Shown here: piece after piece, positions 6,834 to 8,816 of the stretch
Numbering within the stretch: the stretch's first letter is position 1
How the letters are laid out: every line of letters begins with the position of its first letter
NCBI GenBank assembly: GCA_027023115.1
Contig: JALVWZ010000291.1
Coordinates: 1-8,816, forward strand
From: Thermaceae bacterium
GTDB taxonomy: Bacteria; Deinococcota; Deinococci; Deinococcales; Marinithermaceae
DNA: 8,816 nucleotides
Direction: 5' to 3'
Translations under genes and position numbers: made by a program
Notes under the pieces: model-generated
What the model was told of the DNA's origin: nothing
Databases searched by the model: none
Seen by the model: only the letters and a program-made list of their open reading frames with translations

Positions 6834-6842
6834 CTGGAACGC
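6834..6842 (-). repeat. GCGTTCCAG motif, copy A
   Basis: One of three copies of a 9-base motif in this non-coding stretch. On the minus strand it reads GCGTTCCAG followed by AGCG and TAGTAT, the latter the putative -10 of the 322-residue gene. It could be an activator site or a divergent -35 region; function is unproven. Confidence 0.4.
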
Positions 6843-6902
6843 ATTTTTGCCTGCGAGAGATTCAACTTGAATGCCTATTTCTTGCTAACCTCTTTTTATA
6901 CC

Positions 6903-6911
6903 GCGTTCCAG
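6903..6911 (+). repeat. GCGTTCCAG motif, copy B
   Basis: The second copy of the motif is followed by TG then TAGTA, so the similarity to copy A extends to a TAGTA block. Confidence 0.4.
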
Positions 6912-6988
6912 TGTAGTAAAATACCCCCAAATGGGGGATTAGCATTCCGCTTCGATGATCCAAGTTCCGTTAACTGCAGCGTGAACTT

Positions 6989-6997
6989 GCGTTCCAG
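6989..6997 (+). repeat. GCGTTCCAG motif, copy C
   Basis: The third copy of the motif is followed by TATAGAC. It lies 86 bases after copy B in the same orientation, and its first base is the last base of the inverted repeat 6961-6989. Confidence 0.4.
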
Positions 6998-7035
6998 TAT
7001 AGACAGATAAGCCTGCACAACAGATATATAGCTTT

Positions 7036-7054
7036 TGGCATGTTTACTATGCCA
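7036..7054. promoter_or_regulatory. Dyad TGGCAT-N7-ATGCCA, candidate operator
   Basis: Perfect 6-bp half-sites (7036-7041 and 7049-7054) are separated by 7 bases, a geometry common for dimeric regulators. The right half is part of an 8-mer TGCCATTG that recurs at 7126-7133, overlapping the -35 of the peptide promoter. No regulator is identified. Confidence 0.4.
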
Positions 7055-7130
7055 TTGGTTGTTTATTTAGTTTAGTATACTTTCGTTTCTACGTCACGTT
7101 TTAGGCCTGGTGTATATTTGCTATTTGCCA

Positions 7131-7159
7131 TTGACAATATTTATACCATGCAATACACT
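7131..7159 (+). promoter_or_regulatory. Sigma-70 type promoter of the peptide gene
   Basis: A perfect -35 TTGACA (7131-7136), an optimal 17-base spacer and TACACT (7154-7159) as -10 predict a start near 7161-7166. This is the best promoter in the window, and the transcript would begin directly with the 7160-7194 hairpin. Confidence 0.75.
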
Positions 7160-7194
7160 CAGGTCAAGCAAAGGGGGAAACCCCTTAAGACCTG
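7160..7194 (+). promoter_or_regulatory. Structured 5' leader hairpin of the peptide mRNA
   Basis: The outer stem CAGGTC/GACCTG (7160-7165 with 7189-7194) encloses an inner stem AAGGGG/CCCCTT (7171-7176 with 7181-7186) capped by a GAAA tetraloop, with an AAGCA/AA internal loop. The AAGGGGGAA block is repeated exactly at the ribosome site (7209-7217), so CCCCTT could pair with either copy, making this a possible RNA switch. It does not match a riboswitch class that I know. Confidence 0.6.
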
Positions 7195-7208
7195 AAGAGG
7201 GAAGAGAG

Positions 7209-7215
7209 AAGGGGG
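7209..7215 (+). promoter_or_regulatory. Ribosome binding site of the peptide gene
   Basis: AAGGGGG is 7 bases before the ATG at 7223 and only 1 base before the ATG at 7217, so 7223 is the likely start. Confidence 0.65.
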
Positions 7216-7222
7216 AATGACG

Positions 7223-7312
7223 ATGAAGAAGACTTTCGTAAAGCTGCTGACAATGGTGCTCGGCCTCGTAGCTCTCGGCATCTCAGCTGGTGCGCACGCT
7301 ACTTGGCGGTAA
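7223..7312 (+). CDS. Small signal-peptide-like peptide, 29 residues
   Basis: This tiny gene is not recognised. The product is MKKTFVKLLT, then MVLGLVALGI, then SAGAHATWR. It has a basic N-terminus, an uncharged hydrophobic core (residues 8-21) and an A-x-A signal peptidase I motif (Ala24-His25-Ala26), leaving only TWR as the mature end. An alternative start at 7217 adds Met-Thr. It is supported as a real gene by the TTGACA/TACACT promoter, the structured leader, a well-spaced AAGGGGG ribosome site and a perfect hairpin terminator right after it. Its length and layout fit a secreted signalling peptide or pheromone precursor; a leader peptide for attenuation, or a small membrane protein, are alternatives. 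The next gene, a membrane HD-GYP protein, lies downstream in the same frame after its TAA. Confidence 0.65.
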   Translation: MKKTFVKLLTMVLGLVALGISAGAHATWR

Positions 7313-7332
7313 CACACTACTTGGCGACAAGA
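7297..7332 (+). repeat. Imperfect 18-bp tandem repeat across the peptide stop codon
   Basis: CTACTTGGCG occurs at 7299-7308 and again at 7317-7326, exactly 18 bases (six codons) apart. The first copy codes the peptide end ATWR-stop and the second would code TTWRQ in the same frame after the stop. This looks like a small in-frame duplication. Confidence 0.6.
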
Positions 7333-7345
7333 AATAGACACACAC

Positions 7346-7378
7346 AAAAGGGGGTATCAATACCCCCTTTTGTATTTT
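7346..7378 (+). terminator. Rho-independent terminator after the peptide gene
   Basis: A near-perfect palindrome pairs AAAAGGGGGTA (7346-7356) with TACCCCCTTTT (7361-7371) around a TCAA loop, then continues GTATTTTATTATT. It separates the peptide gene from the HD-GYP gene and would end a transcript of about 210 bases. The A-tract on its left side means it could also act in reverse. Confidence 0.85.
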
Positions 7379-7408
7379 ATTATTAGTAGTGACGTGACGA
7401 AGACTAAA

Positions 7409-8797
7409 ATGCCGCCAAAGCAAATTGCTCTTTTTATTGCCACTTTGGCACTTGTATTCCCTGTACTTATCTATTTTCTGTGGATTTTCTCTAATTCTAT
7501 ATCCGTGCCATTTCATGTACGCCTGCTAGATGTTCTTTTTTGGGGCGCGCTTGTAGCTTGGGCTCAACTGACAGAAGTTAAGCTTCCGTTCGCCGCCAGT
7601 TTTTCCCATTCGTATCTTTTTACTTTATCCGCAGTTATCTTATTTCCTCCTTGGATACCTCCTTTGTTAGTATTCATCTTTTTATTCAGCGGAAGTTTGA
7701 AGGATCCACAGTATACGTGGTATAAAGATCTTTTTAACAGGCTGCAGACCGGAATTACAGTCGCTGCCGCTTCGTTAGTTTATTGGTCTATAGTTCAGAA
7801 TATCCCAATTTCAATTTCAGGAGTTGATGTTTCGCAAGGATTTGCCGTAATAGCAGCATCAGCCATATCTTTTGTAGTTAACGTATCTCTTGTGTCTATA
7901 GTTGTTTACCTTTCTACTGGCTTGCCAATCAAAGATATCTGGTTCCACAATTTCGGCTGGGTGCTGGCTAGCTACTTGATTATGTCTCCGGTCGTTCTTT
8001 TGCTGGCACGCATGTACACAGCGTCACCACCGCTTCTAGGTAGTTGGGGCGGGTGGTCGGTAATCTTGTTCTTGATTCCCCTCTATTACGCCCGGTTCCA
8101 CTGGGACGAAGTAGTCAAACTCCGCGAAGCGTTCAATAAAACCGTAGACCTGCTTTCCAACACTATCGATGCCAAGGATCCGCACACTTACTTACACTCG
8201 AGTCGCGTAGAGGCCATTGCCTCGTCCCTGGCCCGCGCCTACGGCTTGGACGCCGCGCAGGTAGACACCATCGAAAAGGGCTCGCGAATTCACGACATCG
8301 GCAAGATAGGCATTCCCGACGCGGTCCTTTTCAAGCCCGGCCTGCTCACCGAAGACGAATACGCCACAATCAAGAAGCACCCCGAATATGGCGTACGTCT
8401 GCTGGCGCCGGCGCAGGATTACCTGAGCGAGACCTTCGACATCATCAAGTATCACCACGAGCGCTGGGACGGTCGCGGCTACCCCGAGGGGCTGGCCGGT
8501 CAGGAAATACCCCTTTGGGCGCGAATTGTCAGCATCGCCGATGCTTACGAGGCCATGACCGCCGGTCGCCCCTACCAAAAGGCCAAGACTCCCGAAGAAG
8601 CCCTGCTCGAGATCGAAGACCTTTCGGGCATCCAGTTCGACCCCAAGCTAGTCCGCCTGTTCCGCGGGGTGTGGGAAACCAACCCCACCTGGCGCGATAG
8701 GGAGGTGTTCCTACGACTTTATTCTTCGAAAGTGCCATCGCTGGAATCGTCCTCGCCGCCCTCCTCGGAGCCCGAGGTCGAGACTTCGCAGAAATAG
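7409..8797 (+). CDS. Multi-pass membrane HD-GYP protein (predicted c-di-GMP phosphodiesterase)
   Basis: This 462-residue membrane protein has about seven hydrophobic segments (near residues 5-24, 38-53, 67-95, 114-130, 144-169, 183-202, 215-229), forming a sensor-like module of the MASE kind that I cannot name. A short linker leads to a complete HD-GYP domain (about 245-420). Catalytic features are intact: His263, the HDIGKIGIPD motif (His295, Asp296), HP at 324-325, and HHERWDGRGYP (349-359) with the GYP signature, then IADAYEAMTAGRPY. The family degrades cyclic di-GMP. The tail (440-462) is Ser/Pro/Glu-rich and probably disordered. Start ATG 7409 is chosen; GTG 7394 and TTG 7370 are alternatives, none with a good ribosome site. 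The membrane half is AT-rich (bases 7441-7500: 20 of 60 G+C) and the catalytic half GC-rich (8221-8280: 41 of 60), a mosaic gene. It lies downstream of the signal-peptide-like gene and its terminator. Confidence 0.9.
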   Translation: MPPKQIALFIATLALVFPVLIYFLWIFSNSISVPFHVRLLDVLFWGALVAWAQLTEVKLPFAASFSHSYLFTLSAVILFPPWIPPLLVFIFLFSGSLKDPQYTWYKDLFNRLQTGITVAAASLVYWSIVQNIPISISGVDVSQGFAVIAASAISFVVNVSLVSIVVYLSTGLPIKDIWFHNFGWVLASYLIMSPVVLLLARMYTASPPLLGSWGGWSVILFLIPLYYARFHWDEVVKLREAFNKTVDLLSNTIDAKDPHTYLHSSRVEAIASSLARAYGLDAAQVDTIEKGSRIHDIGKIGIPDAVLFKPGLLTEDEYATIKKHPEYGVRLLAPAQDYLSETFDIIKYHHERWDGRGYPEGLAGQEIPLWARIVSIADAYEAMTAGRPYQKAKTPEEALLEIEDLSGIQFDPKLVRLFRGVWETNPTWRDREVFLRLYSSKVPSLESSSPPSSEPEVETSQK

Positions 8798-8816
8798 AGC
8801 TGAAGGCCGCTTGGGC
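8701..8816 (+). CDS. Possible 5' end of a next membrane protein gene overlapping the HD-GYP tail
   Basis: In the frame opening after a TAG at 8698-8700, the sequence reads FFESAIAGIVLAALLGARGR (8722-8781) and then DFAEIELKAAW to the window edge. This is a hydrophobic helix followed by a basic turn, faintly like the N-terminus of DUF5317 membrane proteins. A Shine-Dalgarno-like AGGGAGG lies at 8699-8705, but no ATG, GTG or TTG occurs in this frame between it and the helix; ACG 8713 would have the right spacing. The HD-GYP tail is read from the same bases in another frame. It may be a genuine gene with an unusual start, a later start outside the window, or chance. Confidence 0.3.

Larger units (their letters stand above)
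6818..7222. other. AT-rich intergenic region, about 400 bases
   Basis: This stretch separates the minus-strand 322-residue gene from the small peptide gene and has no convincing protein gene. A 69-codon open frame at 6801-7010 on the plus strand starts inside the minus-strand gene and lacks family features. It holds the three GCGTTCCAG motifs and a small C5/G5 hairpin (6924-6937, loop AAAT). It also holds an inverted repeat CAAGTTC/GAACTTG (6961-6967 and 6983-6989), a TGGCAT-N7-ATGCCA dyad, and the peptide-gene promoter with its structured leader. Base composition is much more AT-rich than the neighbouring genes. Confidence 0.7.

Noticed and set aside
6801..7010. 69-codon plus-strand frame opening within the 322-residue gene and crossing the GCGTTCCAG region
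   Set aside because: It has no family features, and it spans repeats and the likely divergent promoter; chance in AT-rich DNA is more likely.
7075..7080. TATACT as an additional plus-strand -10 upstream of the peptide promoter
   Set aside because: The nearest -35-like TTGGTT is only 14 bases away and nothing suitable starts from it; TTGACA/TACACT is clearly better.
7160..7194. Leader hairpin as a known c-di-GMP (GEMM) riboswitch
   Set aside because: The context is tempting, but the leader is too short and lacks the GEMM conserved core and tetraloop receptor layout. It was kept only as an unclassified structure.
7159..7347. 62-codon minus-strand frame antisense to the peptide gene
   Set aside because: It runs through the peptide gene and its leader against a well-formed plus-strand promoter and terminator; nothing family-like is visible.

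Overview
The window comes from a GC-rich bacterium, most likely a member of the Deinococcota (Thermus/Meiothermus/Oceanithermus relatives). That placement is an inference. It rests on the GC-rich housekeeping genes, a fabG-acpP-fabF block, tandem Roadblock/LC7 genes beside recR, frequent TTG/GTG starts, and genes whose start codon lies 6-7 bases after a -10-like box (leaderless style). No rRNA, tRNA, CRISPR array or transposase was seen.

Region by region. Positions 1-2089 (+) hold type II fatty acid synthesis: the 3' part of fabG (ketoacyl-ACP reductase), acpP (acyl carrier protein) and fabF (ketoacyl-ACP synthase II), closed by a strong hairpin terminator at 2105-2131. Positions 2130-4395 (-) form a tight operon, read ybaB, recR, three consecutive Roadblock/LC7 genes, then a DUF3467 gene. 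Three of its five junctions are 4-base stop/start overlaps (TTGA or GTGA) and the others are 9-10 bases. ybaB and recR serve nucleoid and recombinational repair. The Roadblock proteins are probably regulators of a small Ras-like (MglA-type) GTPase that is not in the window. Divergent to this operon, 4459-5859 (+) carries hemB (haem synthesis, zinc type) and a hotdog acyl-CoA thioesterase. The latter runs tail to tail, with an 11-base overlap, into a 322-residue protein of unknown function on the minus strand (5849-6817).

Positions 6840-8090 are very different: an AT-rich island with a 400-base non-coding stretch, then a compact, strongly expressed-looking unit. This unit has a TTGACA-17-TACACT promoter, a structured 5' leader, a 29-codon gene that is essentially only a Sec signal peptide ending AHA|TWR, and a perfect hairpin terminator. 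Immediately downstream, in the same reading frame, is a membrane HD-GYP protein (predicted cyclic-di-GMP phosphodiesterase) with about seven membrane helices. Its membrane half is AT-rich and its catalytic half is GC-rich, like the chromosome. The last bases appear to open another membrane protein gene overlapping the HD-GYP tail.

The most interesting candidate is the peptide plus membrane-HD-GYP pair, which could be a peptide-signal/receptor system controlling c-di-GMP, or alternatively a leader-peptide attenuator. Repeated AAGGGGG and CCCC(C)TT blocks in the transcript can form mutually exclusive helices that would hide or free the ribosome binding site.
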